NCBI GenBank assembly: GCA_016926875.1
Contig: JAFGNU010000098.1
Coordinates: forward strand, 1-34,934
Direction of reading: 5' to 3'
DNA from: Anaerolineae bacterium
GTDB taxonomy: Bacteria > Chloroflexota > Anaerolineae > Aggregatilineales > Aggregatilineaceae
DNA length: 34,934 nt
The notes under the pieces were generated by a model, which was not told where the DNA came from, did no database searches, and saw only the letters and a list, made by a program, of their open reading frames with translations. Positions within the stretch are counted from its first letter, which is position 1. The number at the start of each line of letters is the position of its first letter. Shown in pieces: positions 9,701 through 17,646 of this stretch. The translations under genes were made by a program, and so were the position numbers.

Positions 9701-10231
9701 CTACGCGCCCCGCCGAAGATCAATCAACTCGATAATCTGAAGCAGCACCTGCCGGACGCTAGACTTTTGTGTAGCAACACACGGCATGACTGTTACATCA
9801 TCCCCAGGGTTGATTCTGCGGCGCAGGTTGGCCAGGCTGACAGCGCCTGACAGATCGGTCTTGTTCGCTGCCACCAGGTAGGGCACATCGTGGAAACCGG
9901 AAAACAACCGGATCAGTTCCGCCGCATCGGGAAACGAGGGCGGGTCCGTGCTGTCAACCAACACGATAAAACCATTCATCTCGTGGGCCAGAATTTCCCA
10001 CATAAAATCAAAGCGTGTCTGGCCCGGCGTGCCGTTCAAATGCAGGATTTTGTTGTCTAGCTCCACGCGGCCATAGTCCATGGCAACCGTCGTTTCCGCT
10101 TTAATCCCGCGATCCTCGGTTGTGATCTTGCGCTCAGTTGTAACGACCGCGATGTCCGAGATAGTGCTGATGAACGCCGTCTTCCCCGAATTAAACGGAC
10201 CGGTGACAATAACCTTGTACAAGTTCGGCAC
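9701..10231 (-). CDS. Small Ras-like GTPase (CvnD/MglA-like, COG2229 type)
   Basis: This cytoplasmic GTP-binding switch has 176 residues. The G1 loop is GPFNSGKT (11-18), a G2 Thr lies near TTV (47-49), G3 is NGTPGQ (66-71) where most Ras-like proteins have DTAGQ, and G4 is NKTD (123-126). The Asn at G3 in place of Asp is worth noting because that Asp helps bind magnesium. The open frame extends upstream over the response regulator gene, but the real start is probably the GTG at 10231, which has a perfect GGAGG five bases before it. It is the last gene of the signalling operon. In Streptomyces conservons such GTPases work with Roadblock proteins; two Roadblock proteins are encoded at 4267-5400 and 6094-6465. 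The partnership is inferred. Confidence 0.87.
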   Translation of the reverse strand: MPNLYKVIVTGPFNSGKTAFISTISDIAVVTTERKITTEDRGIKAETTVAMDYGRVELDNKILHLNGTPGQTRFDFMWEILAHEMNGFIVLVDSTDPPSFPDAAELIRLFSGFHDVPYLVAANKTDLSGAVSLANLRRRINPGDDVTVMPCVATQKSSVRQVLLQIIELIDLRRGA

Positions 10232-10253
10232 AACATCCTCCAAAAGAGGAAGG

Positions 10254-10994
10254 CTAATCTGTCTCGTGCTTGAAGTCCACAAACCGGTACCCAACACCGC
10301 GCTCGGTGAGGATATACCGGGGATTCGACGGGTCTTCTTCGATTTTCTCGCGCAAGTAATTGACGTACAGCCGCACATAATGCGTTTCGTCGCGGTATTC
10401 GTAGCCCCACACCTTGGCCAGCAGTTGTTCGTGGGGCACGGTCCACCCGGCATTTTCGATCAGGTGATACAGCAGCCGGTATTCAGTAGGCCGCAGCTTG
10501 ATATGCTCACCGGCCACGATCACCTCACGACGGTTAAAATCCACGCTCAGCCGGTCATCGATACGCAGCACCGCCTGGTCCGGGGACGCGCTTGGCATCT
10601 CGGCCCGGCGCAGCACCGCCCGTACCCGGCTGGACAGTTCGCGCGAGCCAAACGGCTTGGTCACGTAGTCGTCTGCGCCCAATTCCAGGCCGTAGACTTT
10701 GTCGTCTTCCTCGCCTTTGGCCGTGAGCATGATCACCGGGATATTCGAAAACTCACGCAGCATACGCAGCGTTTCAAAGCCGTCCAGTTCCGGCATCATC
10801 ACGTCCAGCAGCACAAGGTCTGGCAGTTGGGTGCGGATCACTTCCAGCGCATCAATCCCGTTGTGCGCTTCGAAGACCTGGTATCCTTCAAGCTCCAGGT
10901 TCATGCGTATAAAGCCGATCATGCGCGGCTCATCGTCCACAACCAGGATACGTTTCGCATCATGTGGAACAGGGCGCGGGGGTTTGCCTGACAT
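10254..10994 (-). CDS. OmpR/PhoB-family response regulator
   Basis: This DNA-binding response regulator has 246 residues. The receiver domain (about 15-130) has the acidic pair in LVVDDEP, the phosphoacceptor Asp64 in [14 protein letters not shown], and the Lys of YVTKPF, so it should be phosphorylatable. The C-terminal winged-helix domain (about 145-240) shows [17 protein letters not shown], a [23 protein letters not shown] recognition helix and RGVGYRF. No histidine kinase gene is next to it, so it is an orphan. It sits in an operon with a Ser/Thr kinase and phosphatase, 22 bases before the GTPase start and 22 bases after the 79-residue gene. GGAG lies 9 bases before the ATG. Its target promoters are unknown. 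Confidence 0.93.
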   Translation of the reverse strand: MSGKPPRPVPHDAKRILVVDDEPRMIGFIRMNLELEGYQVFEAHNGIDALEVIRTQLPDLVLLDVMMPELDGFETLRMLREFSNIPVIMLTAKGEEDDKVYGLELGADDYVTKPFGSRELSSRVRAVLRRAEMPSASPDQAVLRIDDRLSVDFNRREVIVAGEHIKLRPTEYRLLYHLIENAGWTVPHEQLLAKVWGYEYRDETHYVRLYVNYLREKIEEDPSNPRYILTERGVGYRFVDFKHETD

Positions 10995-11016
10995 CGTGAT
11001 AATCTCCGGCTTTCAA

Positions 11017-11256
11017 CTAATCCCGATAGAAGGCTACGATCTCCTCTTCCTCACCGGATGGCATGATCTCTATAAAATTGATACGCCACCAGGGGACAAC
11101 AATCGTCTGTACTTCCGGCAGAACATAATGCAGGTCTTTCCCATCCCGCCGACGCGGGTTTGTGCAATAAATCGCTTGATCAGTAGGTGACGGAAGTTCC
11201 TCCACCTCGGCTAAAATGGGTTCTTCACTGCTGATGTGAATTAAGATCGTGTGCAT
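11017..11256 (-). CDS. Small conserved-looking protein in the signalling operon
   Basis: I cannot name this 79-residue protein. The sequence looks like a compact mixed beta fold (HTILIHISSEEPILAEVEELP, then QTIVVPWWRINFIEIMP) with an acidic EEEEIV near the end. There is no signal peptide, Cys pair or membrane segment. It has a good ribosome binding site, AAGGCGG, 7 bases before the ATG. It lies between the FHA gene and the response regulator with short gaps, so it is almost certainly co-transcribed and may take part in the same circuit. A role as a small adaptor is only a guess from position. Confidence 0.75.
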   Translation of the reverse strand: MHTILIHISSEEPILAEVEELPSPTDQAIYCTNPRRRDGKDLHYVLPEVQTIVVPWWRINFIEIMPSGEEEEIVAFYRD

Positions 11257-11291
11257 AAAATAACCGCCTTGCCTGATATGATACCTGTTGC

Positions 11292-11789
11292 TTACTTGAA
11301 GAAGATATGAAACACCAGCTTACCCAACCGGATTTCGTCCCCATCACGCAGCACGCGGGGTTGGTGGGGGATCAGCCGCTGGCCGTTCAGATGCGTACCG
11401 TTTGTGCTGCCCAGATCGATCAGGGTGAGCGTGTCTTCTCCCCGCCGGATCATCGCGTGGCGGCGTGAAACCCCGTTCTCGACCGCACCATAGGGTGCCA
11501 TGTCCACGTCGGGCACAACGTTCGACTGCTGATCGGCCCGGCCAAGCAAGATTTGATCTTTGGAGGTCAGCGTGACCGGCTCTGCATAATTACGAATATG
11601 AACGACAATGGATGATTCTCGACCAAAACGTGCCGTGCCCCACGTCATCTGTCCTCGCGGACCATTTCTCTCTTCCCGCGCTAACTGGCTGGTCGCCAGT
11701 GCCTGATCACCGACCAGCGGTTGTCCACATTCCTCACAGAAGAAAACGCCCTCCCGATTATCGTGAGCACAGTAAGGGCATGTTTTCAT
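11292..11789 (-). CDS. Zinc-ribbon FHA-domain protein
   Basis: This phosphothreonine-reading adaptor has 165 residues. The N-terminus is a zinc ribbon with CPYC (Cys4, Cys7) and CEEC (Cys18, Cys21). After a linker the FHA domain spans about 75-165 and has the core residues LLGR, GVSRRHA, LIDLGSTNGTHLNG and the closing LRDGDEIRLGKLVF; the Arg, Ser, His and Asn expected for phosphopeptide binding are present. The ATG at 11789 was preferred to a GTG six bases upstream because GGAGGAG is well spaced from it. It follows the vWA gene almost without a gap. The natural ligand would be a protein phosphorylated by the kinase of the same operon, which is an inference from co-occurrence of FHA and Ser/Thr kinases in bacteria. 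Confidence 0.92.
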   Translation of the reverse strand: MKTCPYCAHDNREGVFFCEECGQPLVGDQALATSQLAREERNGPRGQMTWGTARFGRESSIVVHIRNYAEPVTLTSKDQILLGRADQQSNVVPDVDMAPYGAVENGVSRRHAMIRRGEDTLTLIDLGSTNGTHLNGQRLIPHQPRVLRDGDEIRLGKLVFHIFFK

Positions 11790-11791
11790 AC

Positions 11792-13276
11792 TCACTCCTC
11801 CCCCGGTTCCGGCAAAGCGAGCAAGGCCCGGGTTCCAAACTTCAGCGTTTTACGTCCTTCCTCAGACAGCATGTTAGTGCTGGCAACGCGCCGCGCTTCT
11901 ACGATTGCCATCTGGGCCAGGTCTTCCTGCCCTGCAGCCAGTAACCGCGTCGCCAGATTTTCCAGACGACGTGTAGCCTCGCCCACGTTGCCCTCCAGGA
12001 GAGCTGCTTCTGCCTTCTGCTGCATACGGTACAGCGTGAGCTTCCCCAACGCGTCGAGGATAGCCAGGGGCGGCTCTTCTGAGGCCGGACTTTCGCTGAT
12101 CTCAAGCGAAATATCGCTGAGTACTTTATACCCCATCCGTTCGGCAGCCAGGATATCGCCGGTAACATCCAGGCGCGCCATCGTCCGAAACCCGGTTTTT
12201 GTGCTTGGCGGCATCTGGAGTTGGATCAGCACCGATGCGGACCGGTTGTGCTGCAATGTCCCGATCGGGATCGGTTGAGGGTGAATATCAATCGGCTGCG
12301 GGGAGGGCAGCAGCTTAAACACGGATTCCAGCACCACATCCGCATCCGGCGCGATGGAAAGCTGCAAGCGTTCGGCAAAAGACCGGCCCAGGCTGCGAAC
12401 CCGATCGTTCAAAAAGCGGACAACAGCCGACGGCGAGTTGATATACGCCGACGTACCCCCTGTCCGCGATGCGAGTGTGTCTAGAAACTCGTCGTTCCAC
12501 TCTTCGCCAATGCCCATCGCGCTGATACTGATGCCCTTTTGGGAGGCTTCTTCGGCCAGCGCGAGGCACTGCTCCTCATCGCCGAACGTGCGCCCGTCGG
12601 TGAGCAGGATCACGTGATTAACCAGGCGGGGGGCCAGGTGAGTTTCGCATTGTTGAACTCCGGCGGACAACCCGTGAAGAATCTCCGTGCCGCCTTCGGC
12701 GCGCATCATGCTCACCATCGCGCTGAGGGTAACTTTATCAGTTACCGGCTCAGCGGGGATCAAGACCTCGGCCCGATCGCTGAAGCTCACAACTGACAGG
12801 ATGTCTTCTGCCGTAAGCTGTTCGATGATTTGCTGGGCGGCAAACTTGACCTTGTCAAGCCGTGGTCCTTTCATCGACGTGCTGTGATCCAGGACCAATG
12901 TCAGATTCAGCCGCGCTTCGCGACCCTTTTTGTGTGCATTCCGGCGCATGGGCACCACTTCCAGGAGCAAATACAACACCTGCGGCTCATCAAGGGTGCC
13001 CAGCACTCGTTTACTCGGCGTTACACGCAGCGAAAAATACTGTGGCTCATCTTTGAACTTCTGTCGAGACCTGTCATACCGGGCGCGTTCCAATGGGTTG
13101 CCAAGAATTTCATAGGACGTGGCAATATCACGGAACAGCAGATCGGCCCCCTCGTTTGGGTTCGCATCAGGATGAAAACGCCTGGCAACGATCCGGTATG
13201 CTTCTCGAATATCATCTTGTGTCGCCTCAGGCGGAACACCCAGAATTGCGTACAGGTTTCGTGATACCTCGTCCAT
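11792..13276 (-). CDS. J-domain/von Willebrand factor A fusion protein
   Basis: This 494-residue protein pairs a DnaJ-type J-domain with a vWA domain. Residues 5-70 form the J-domain with the HPD motif at 35-37 (ARRFHPDANP) needed to stimulate Hsp70. Residues about 122-290 form the vWA domain with a complete metal-ion-dependent adhesion site: DHSTS (Asp130, Ser132, Ser134), Thr197 in GGTEI, and Asp227 in LTDG. The rest (about 300-490) is a beta-rich part followed by helices (LTLYRMQQKAEAALLEGNVGEATRRLENLATRLLAAG). No signal peptide is present, so it is cytoplasmic. The ATG at 13276 was chosen as the J-domain starts right after it; a TTG at 13306 is the alternative. It overlaps the spacing of the PP2C and FHA genes, fitting a kinase/phosphatase/vWA triad like TerY-P systems. 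Confidence 0.9.
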   Translation of the reverse strand: MDEVSRNLYAILGVPPEATQDDIREAYRIVARRFHPDANPNEGADLLFRDIATSYEILGNPLERARYDRSRQKFKDEPQYFSLRVTPSKRVLGTLDEPQVLYLLLEVVPMRRNAHKKGREARLNLTLVLDHSTSMKGPRLDKVKFAAQQIIEQLTAEDILSVVSFSDRAEVLIPAEPVTDKVTLSAMVSMMRAEGGTEILHGLSAGVQQCETHLAPRLVNHVILLTDGRTFGDEEQCLALAEEASQKGISISAMGIGEEWNDEFLDTLASRTGGTSAYINSPSAVVRFLNDRVRSLGRSFAERLQLSIAPDADVVLESVFKLLPSPQPIDIHPQPIPIGTLQHNRSASVLIQLQMPPSTKTGFRTMARLDVTGDILAAERMGYKVLSDISLEISESPASEEPPLAILDALGKLTLYRMQQKAEAALLEGNVGEATRRLENLATRLLAAGQEDLAQMAIVEARRVASTNMLSEEGRKTLKFGTRALLALPEPGEE

Positions 13277-13306
13277 AAGCGCTACTATGCCGCCTCCCCT
13301 ACTCAA

Positions 13307-14356
13307 TCAACCCGGCATTTGGACCAGAATGATCGTGATATTATCGGTGCCCCCCCGGTCATTGGCCATGCCAACCAGTTTATTGCACGCCTCTTGCGCA
13401 TCCGCGCAACTAGTTACAACGCTCAAGATCGTATCTTCCGAAACCAGGTTCCATAAGCCGTCGCTGCACAGCAGCAGCCGGGCATGCCGGGGCAGACGGC
13501 GTGTAATTGCGTCTACATCCAGGCTTTCGTTTTGCCCGATCGCGCGGTACAGCACATTCCGCTGAGGGTGCTCGGCTGCTTCTTCCGGCGTGAGCTGATC
13601 CAACTCGATCAACCGCTGAACAAGCGAGTGATCACGCGTGATCTGCTCTATACCTTCGTCCGTGATCATATATGCCCGGCTGTCACCCACATGTGCGATA
13701 TACACCAGATCGCCCAGGATAGCAGCCATCGTGATCGTCGTGCCGCCTTCAGGAATCCGCTCTGTAACGGCCGTATTGGCCTGCTGCACTGCCGCGCGCA
13801 GCACGTCTGTGATGGTGGGGCGATCCGGGTCGTCCATTTCGTGGTTGAGCAGGGGCGTTAGAATCTCGCTGCTAACATATCCGGTCACAATCCGCGCGGT
13901 GATGGCCGACGCTTTCTCACCATCATGATGCCCGCCCATCCCGTCGGCCACAATGAACAGGCCAAAGTCCGGTAGATCATCGCTGCTGCTGCCCGAAGCT
14001 AACATGCTGAACATGGCATCCTGGTTATTACCGCGCACCATGCCCACGTCGCTCAACTGGCCAAACGTAATACGCTGTCCCGGTTTGGGAACCACGGCTT
14101 CCAGGGGGGGCAGCGGTCGGGTCCCGGCAAAATCGGGGATTAGCTCAACCGTTTCCAGCTTATTGTCCACATCAGCCGAATCGGCTGTGTGCTCTTCGTC
14201 TGGCACGTCGTCCAGTCCGGTTGGCGCTTCAATAATTGGCTCCGGCGGGCTGGCGAGGACAGCCTCGTCCCCATAGGTAATGCTCACTACCTCTTCGTCG
14301 GACGTTGTCATATCAGATTGTCTGGTGAGGCCCAGCACGCGGCGCAGCAAATTCAT
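13307..14356 (-). CDS. PP2C-family Ser/Thr protein phosphatase
   Basis: This metal-dependent phosphatase of 349 residues presumably reverses phosphorylation by the neighbouring kinase. An N-terminal extension of about 85 residues, acidic and probably disordered, precedes the PP2C domain. The domain carries GNNQDAMF, the metal-binding FIVADGMGGHHDGEKAS, VGDSRAYMI, LLLCSDGLWNLVS and the final GGTDNITIILV, so all metal-ligand Asp residues are there. I chose the ATG at 14356, which has GGAG 9 bases upstream, over a TTG at 14374. No transmembrane segment is present, unlike many PP2C/PstP proteins, so it should be soluble like the kinase. It starts 19 bases after the kinase stop. Confidence 0.94.
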   Translation of the reverse strand: MNLLRRVLGLTRQSDMTTSDEEVVSITYGDEAVLASPPEPIIEAPTGLDDVPDEEHTADSADVDNKLETVELIPDFAGTRPLPPLEAVVPKPGQRITFGQLSDVGMVRGNNQDAMFSMLASGSSSDDLPDFGLFIVADGMGGHHDGEKASAITARIVTGYVSSEILTPLLNHEMDDPDRPTITDVLRAAVQQANTAVTERIPEGGTTITMAAILGDLVYIAHVGDSRAYMITDEGIEQITRDHSLVQRLIELDQLTPEEAAEHPQRNVLYRAIGQNESLDVDAITRRLPRHARLLLCSDGLWNLVSEDTILSVVTSCADAQEACNKLVGMANDRGGTDNITIILVQMPG

Positions 14357-14375
14357 AAGAGTTTTCTCCGACAAG

Positions 14376-16277
14376 TTATGCCTTCAGGGCATAAATGCAA
14401 TGATCCATAGAGCCAATATATACAACGCCATCCTGAACGGCAGGTGACGAAGGCACGGGACCTTTCGTCTCAAAGCTCCAGCGCAGGCGACCGTTCTTGG
14501 CTTCTACGGCATATACTTTCCCATCAATGCCACCAAAATAGACAGCGCCGTCTGCATATGCGGGTGATGACGTGATCTGCCCTTCTGCCTGATACCGCCA
14601 ACGCTCTTTGCCACTCGATGCCTCGATAGCGTACAGGTTGCCGTCCACCGACCCGACAAAAATCTTGCCCTCGCCAAAAACGGGCGAAGATATGACCGGC
14701 TTATTCGTCCTGAACGTCCACACCTTCCAGCCTCGCATGATATCGAGCGCATAGATATGCCAGTCCATCGAACCGAAAAACACCAGGCCATCATGTTCAA
14801 CCGGGGATGAGGAAACAGCTCGCTTGGCTTTGAACCGCCAGACTGTTTGGCCACTCAGGTCAATCCCCACCACGTCACCAGATTCCAACCCCACCACGAT
14901 AAAATCACCCGTCACCAGCGGACGCGAGCGTATCGGCACACCACCTTCCCATCGCCACTGAATGCGACCGGTTGCAAGACGCACTGCATAGAGGTTGCCG
15001 TCGTCACTTCCAAAGAACACATGCCGGTGTTCAACTGTTGGCGACGACTGCACTGCGCCGTCTGTAGCCACCGTCCAACTGAGCTGTCCCACCCGCGAGT
15101 CTACAGCATACAGCAAATGATCCATCGAGCCAAACAGCACCAGGTTATCATCCTCAACCACAGTCGGTGAAGACGAAATCCCTTCTTCGGCTGGATACTT
15201 CCATTTGAACGAGCCATCACTGATATTGATCGCATACAGGTTATTATCGTATGCGCCAATATACAGCACGCCCTGGTGTACGGCAGGCGACGAACGGACC
15301 TCGTCCTCACATTGGAAGGTCCACAGTGCGCGGACTTCCTGAATCTCGCCCCATGCGGCCATCTCGTCGGCGCTCTCACTGGCTGTGACACGATTGCCCC
15401 CGGCAAATACCGGCTTGCTCAGCGTGTTTAATGCTTTCTGCATCTCAGCCGCGTTCACATAGCGTTCATCCGCCTCAAATACCAGCGCCTTCATGATAAT
15501 TGCTTCAAACTCACCCGACACAGCGGGATTCGATTCGCGTATAGGCCGCTCGGCGAACGTGAAGGGCGGCTCCAGCCGGGGATCGCGGCGTGTCAACAGA
15601 TGGTGGACCGTCGCGCCTACCCCGTACACATCGCTCGCCGGGCTGGCTTCGCCCCGGTACTGTTCCGGCGCCGAATAGCCCTCGGTGCCGATCATGGTTC
15701 CCTTTTGCCCTTGCTGGAATATCTTGGCAATACCAAAATCGACCAGTCGCAGCCGGTCGTGCTGGTCGATCATGATATTGGAGGGCTTCACATCACGGAA
15801 GATGACCGGTTCCGGTTCTTGCAAGTGCAAGTACCCCAGTACATCACACAACTGAGTTGCCCAATCCAACACTGTCTCAACCGGCAAAAAGTCGGTCAGG
15901 GAGTTAATGATCTTCTCCAGGTCGCGCCCGTTGATATATTCCATGACCAGATAGGCGCGATCCTTGCTGGGGAAATAGTCGTAAATCTCCGGCACTGCTG
16001 GGTGGCTGAGCGAGGCCAGCATATCCGACTCGCGTTCGAACGTGCGCAGCGTCATTTCGCGCACGCTCTGGTCGGTTGTCAGGTTCAACATCTCTTTGAC
16101 AGCTACGTAGCGCGTCACATTCGGGAACCGCAGGTCACGCGCCTGGTATACAGACCCCATGCCACCGACCCCGATCACACCGGTAATGCGATAGCGTCCC
16201 TGAAGAATAGACCCAGGCTGAAGCGCCCCTTCGGGTTGTTCTGGTAGGTTCTTGGCGAATCTCTGTGTATCAACCAT
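14376..16277 (-). CDS. Ser/Thr protein kinase fused to an eight-blade PQQ-type beta-propeller
   Basis: This is a Hanks-type kinase of 633 residues with an apparent sensory or scaffold propeller. The kinase domain (about 27-290) has GVGGMGSVY, the VAVK lysine Lys61, FRDVKPSN with catalytic Asp162, DFG at 180-182 and APE at 203-205, so it should be active; Phe replaces His in the HRD motif, as in some bacterial relatives. Residues about 317-633 hold eight repeats of roughly 40 residues, each with a version of V.SSP...G.v..G..DG.lYAl....G...W, the pattern of PQQ/quinoprotein-like propellers. There is no membrane helix between the two halves, so the propeller is cytoplasmic. It is the first gene of the operon, with AGAGG 9 bases before the ATG and a strong promoter 85 bases upstream. 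Confidence 0.95.
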   Translation of the reverse strand: MVDTQRFAKNLPEQPEGALQPGSILQGRYRITGVIGVGGMGSVYQARDLRFPNVTRYVAVKEMLNLTTDQSVREMTLRTFERESDMLASLSHPAVPEIYDYFPSKDRAYLVMEYINGRDLEKIINSLTDFLPVETVLDWATQLCDVLGYLHLQEPEPVIFRDVKPSNIMIDQHDRLRLVDFGIAKIFQQGQKGTMIGTEGYSAPEQYRGEASPASDVYGVGATVHHLLTRRDPRLEPPFTFAERPIRESNPAVSGEFEAIIMKALVFEADERYVNAAEMQKALNTLSKPVFAGGNRVTASESADEMAAWGEIQEVRALWTFQCEDEVRSSPAVHQGVLYIGAYDNNLYAINISDGSFKWKYPAEEGISSSPTVVEDDNLVLFGSMDHLLYAVDSRVGQLSWTVATDGAVQSSPTVEHRHVFFGSDDGNLYAVRLATGRIQWRWEGGVPIRSRPLVTGDFIVVGLESGDVVGIDLSGQTVWRFKAKRAVSSSPVEHDGLVFFGSMDWHIYALDIMRGWKVWTFRTNKPVISSPVFGEGKIFVGSVDGNLYAIEASSGKERWRYQAEGQITSSPAYADGAVYFGGIDGKVYAVEAKNGRLRWSFETKGPVPSSPAVQDGVVYIGSMDHCIYALKA

Positions 16278-16297
16278 TGATCACAACCTCTGGATAA

Positions 16298-16336
16298 CAT
16301 AAATTTACACGCAAGGGGAGACATCGCATAAATTTA
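16298..16336. repeat. Two CATAAATTTA boxes in the kinase-operon leader
   Basis: CATAAATTTA occurs at 16298-16307 and 16327-16336, and each contains the 8 bp palindrome TAAATTTA. A degenerate third copy, TATGAATTTG, is at 16347-16356. The two perfect boxes lie between the predicted transcription start (near 16355) and the kinase ATG, a position where a repressor could block transcription. Confidence 0.45.
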
Positions 16337-16361
16337 GTGCAGATCGTATGAATTTGTGGTT

Positions 16362-16390
16362 ATTATAGTGTTCCGAACAGGTTCTGGCAA
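16362..16390 (-). promoter_or_regulatory. Sigma70-like promoter of the signalling operon
   Basis: On the minus strand TTGCCA (16385-16390), a 17-base spacer and a consensus TATAAT (16362-16367) precede the kinase gene. Transcription would start near 16355, giving a leader of about 78 bases. The element sits in the 142 bp gap shared with the divergent hemW-like gene. Confidence 0.7.
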
Positions 16391-16419
16391 TCGTTTTACG
16401 CCTGGGAGAACATCACCTC

Positions 16420-17634
16420 ATGTTACTGTTACCTGGCGCCGCCCATACTGCGGCACCATCGTACCACGCGCCGGATGTCCCATTGGCATTGTATCTTCAT
16501 ATTCCGTTTTGTCGCACGCGCTGCACATATTGTGCCTTTAGCACATATTCCGGCCTATCCGCTCTTATCCCGCCGTATATGGACGCCCTGGCACATGAGA
16601 TTCAGCTTGTTGGCGGAGGATTAAAGCGACCGGCTCATACGGTTTATTTTGGCGGTGGTACGCCCAGCCTGATACCGGCAGCTTTGCTTGGCCACGTCCT
16701 TGATCGGTGCCGGGATATGTTTGTACTGCCGCCCGGCGCTGAGATCACGCTAGAGGCCAACCCCGGCACCGTCGATGACACCTACCTGCGCGCGCTGCGG
16801 CAAATCGGCGTTAACCGGCTGAGCGTTGGTATGCAGTCGGCCAACGCGGACGAGCTTAAGCTCTTTGGACGGTGCCACCGCCAGGACGACGTGCACTCAA
16901 CCGTGCATACGGCCCGCCGGGTTGGGTTCACCAACATCAACCTGGACCTGATCTACGGCACGCCACACCAAACACTTGCCGCGTGGCAGCACAGCCTGGA
17001 TACAGCGCTTGGCCTGGACCCGGATCACTTCTCGCTGTACAGCCTGGGCATTGAAGAAAATACGCCGATTCAGCGCCAGATCGCGCTTGGCACACTGGCG
17101 TTCCCTGATCCTGATCTGGCCGCCGACATGTACGAATGGGCCGCGAGCAGGCTGGCCGCCGCCGGGTTTGAACAGTACGAGATCAGCAATTGGACCAGGC
17201 CAGGACATGCCAGCCAGCACAACCTGTACTACTGGCGTAACCTGCCCTACCTGGGTCTGGGCGCAGGGGCGCACGGCTACGCAGCCAGGATACGGTACGC
17301 CAATATCGCCCACCCGGCAGCCTATATTGAGTGCATCGCATCGCAGCCGGTCCCGCTGGAATTTCCGTGCTCTGCGGCGGCTGATACAATTAACAGCGTG
17401 GACAGGCGGCAGGCGATGGCAGAAACGATGCTGATGGGTATGCGTTTGACCGTCGAGGGCGTTTCGCTGGATGCTTTTCGTGCGCGCTTTGGGCACGATC
17501 TGTGGTCGATCTACGGCGCAGAACTGGATCGCCTGATCGCGTCCGGGCTGGTGGAACACACCGCCGATGCCCGTGTACGCCTGACCCCACGCGGTCGGCT
17601 GCTCGGAAACCGTGTTTTCATCGAATTTGTGTAG
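16420..17634 (+). CDS. hemW: HemW-like radical SAM protein (coproporphyrinogen oxidase family)
   Basis: This 404-residue protein belongs to the radical SAM family that includes oxygen-independent coproporphyrinogen III oxidase and the haem chaperone HemW. The [4Fe-4S] motif is HIPFCRTRCTYC, with Cys31, Cys35 and Cys38 in the CxxxCxxC pattern. The extra Cys two residues later that marks true HemN is not there (CAF follows), which favours HemW. Other family blocks are YFGGGTPSLIP, EANPGTVD, NRLSVGMQS, LDLIYGTPHQT, and a C-terminal domain with ISNWTRPGHASQHNLYYWR and LGLGAGAHGY. The ATG at 16420 follows GGGAG. A shorter start is possible because the first 20 residues are not conserved in the family. 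It is followed without a gap by a lipoprotein gene. Confidence 0.9.
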   Translation: MLLLPGAAHTAAPSYHAPDVPLALYLHIPFCRTRCTYCAFSTYSGLSALIPPYMDALAHEIQLVGGGLKRPAHTVYFGGGTPSLIPAALLGHVLDRCRDMFVLPPGAEITLEANPGTVDDTYLRALRQIGVNRLSVGMQSANADELKLFGRCHRQDDVHSTVHTARRVGFTNINLDLIYGTPHQTLAAWQHSLDTALGLDPDHFSLYSLGIEENTPIQRQIALGTLAFPDPDLAADMYEWAASRLAAAGFEQYEISNWTRPGHASQHNLYYWRNLPYLGLGAGAHGYAARIRYANIAHPAAYIECIASQPVPLEFPCSAAADTINSVDRRQAMAETMLMGMRLTVEGVSLDAFRARFGHDLWSIYGAELDRLIASGLVEHTADARVRLTPRGRLLGNRVFIEFV

Positions 17635-17646
17635 GAGGGTTAAAGC

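Noticed and set aside
10232..10453. N-terminal extension of the GTPase open frame
   Set aside because: It overlaps the response regulator gene in another frame, has Cys/Arg-rich nonsense composition, and a GTG at 10231 has a perfect GGAGG.
10080..10991. 303-residue plus-strand open frame
   Set aside because: Antisense to the response regulator and GTPase genes, which are certain from their motifs.
15600..16247. 215-residue plus-strand open frame
   Set aside because: Antisense to the kinase domain of 14376-16277.
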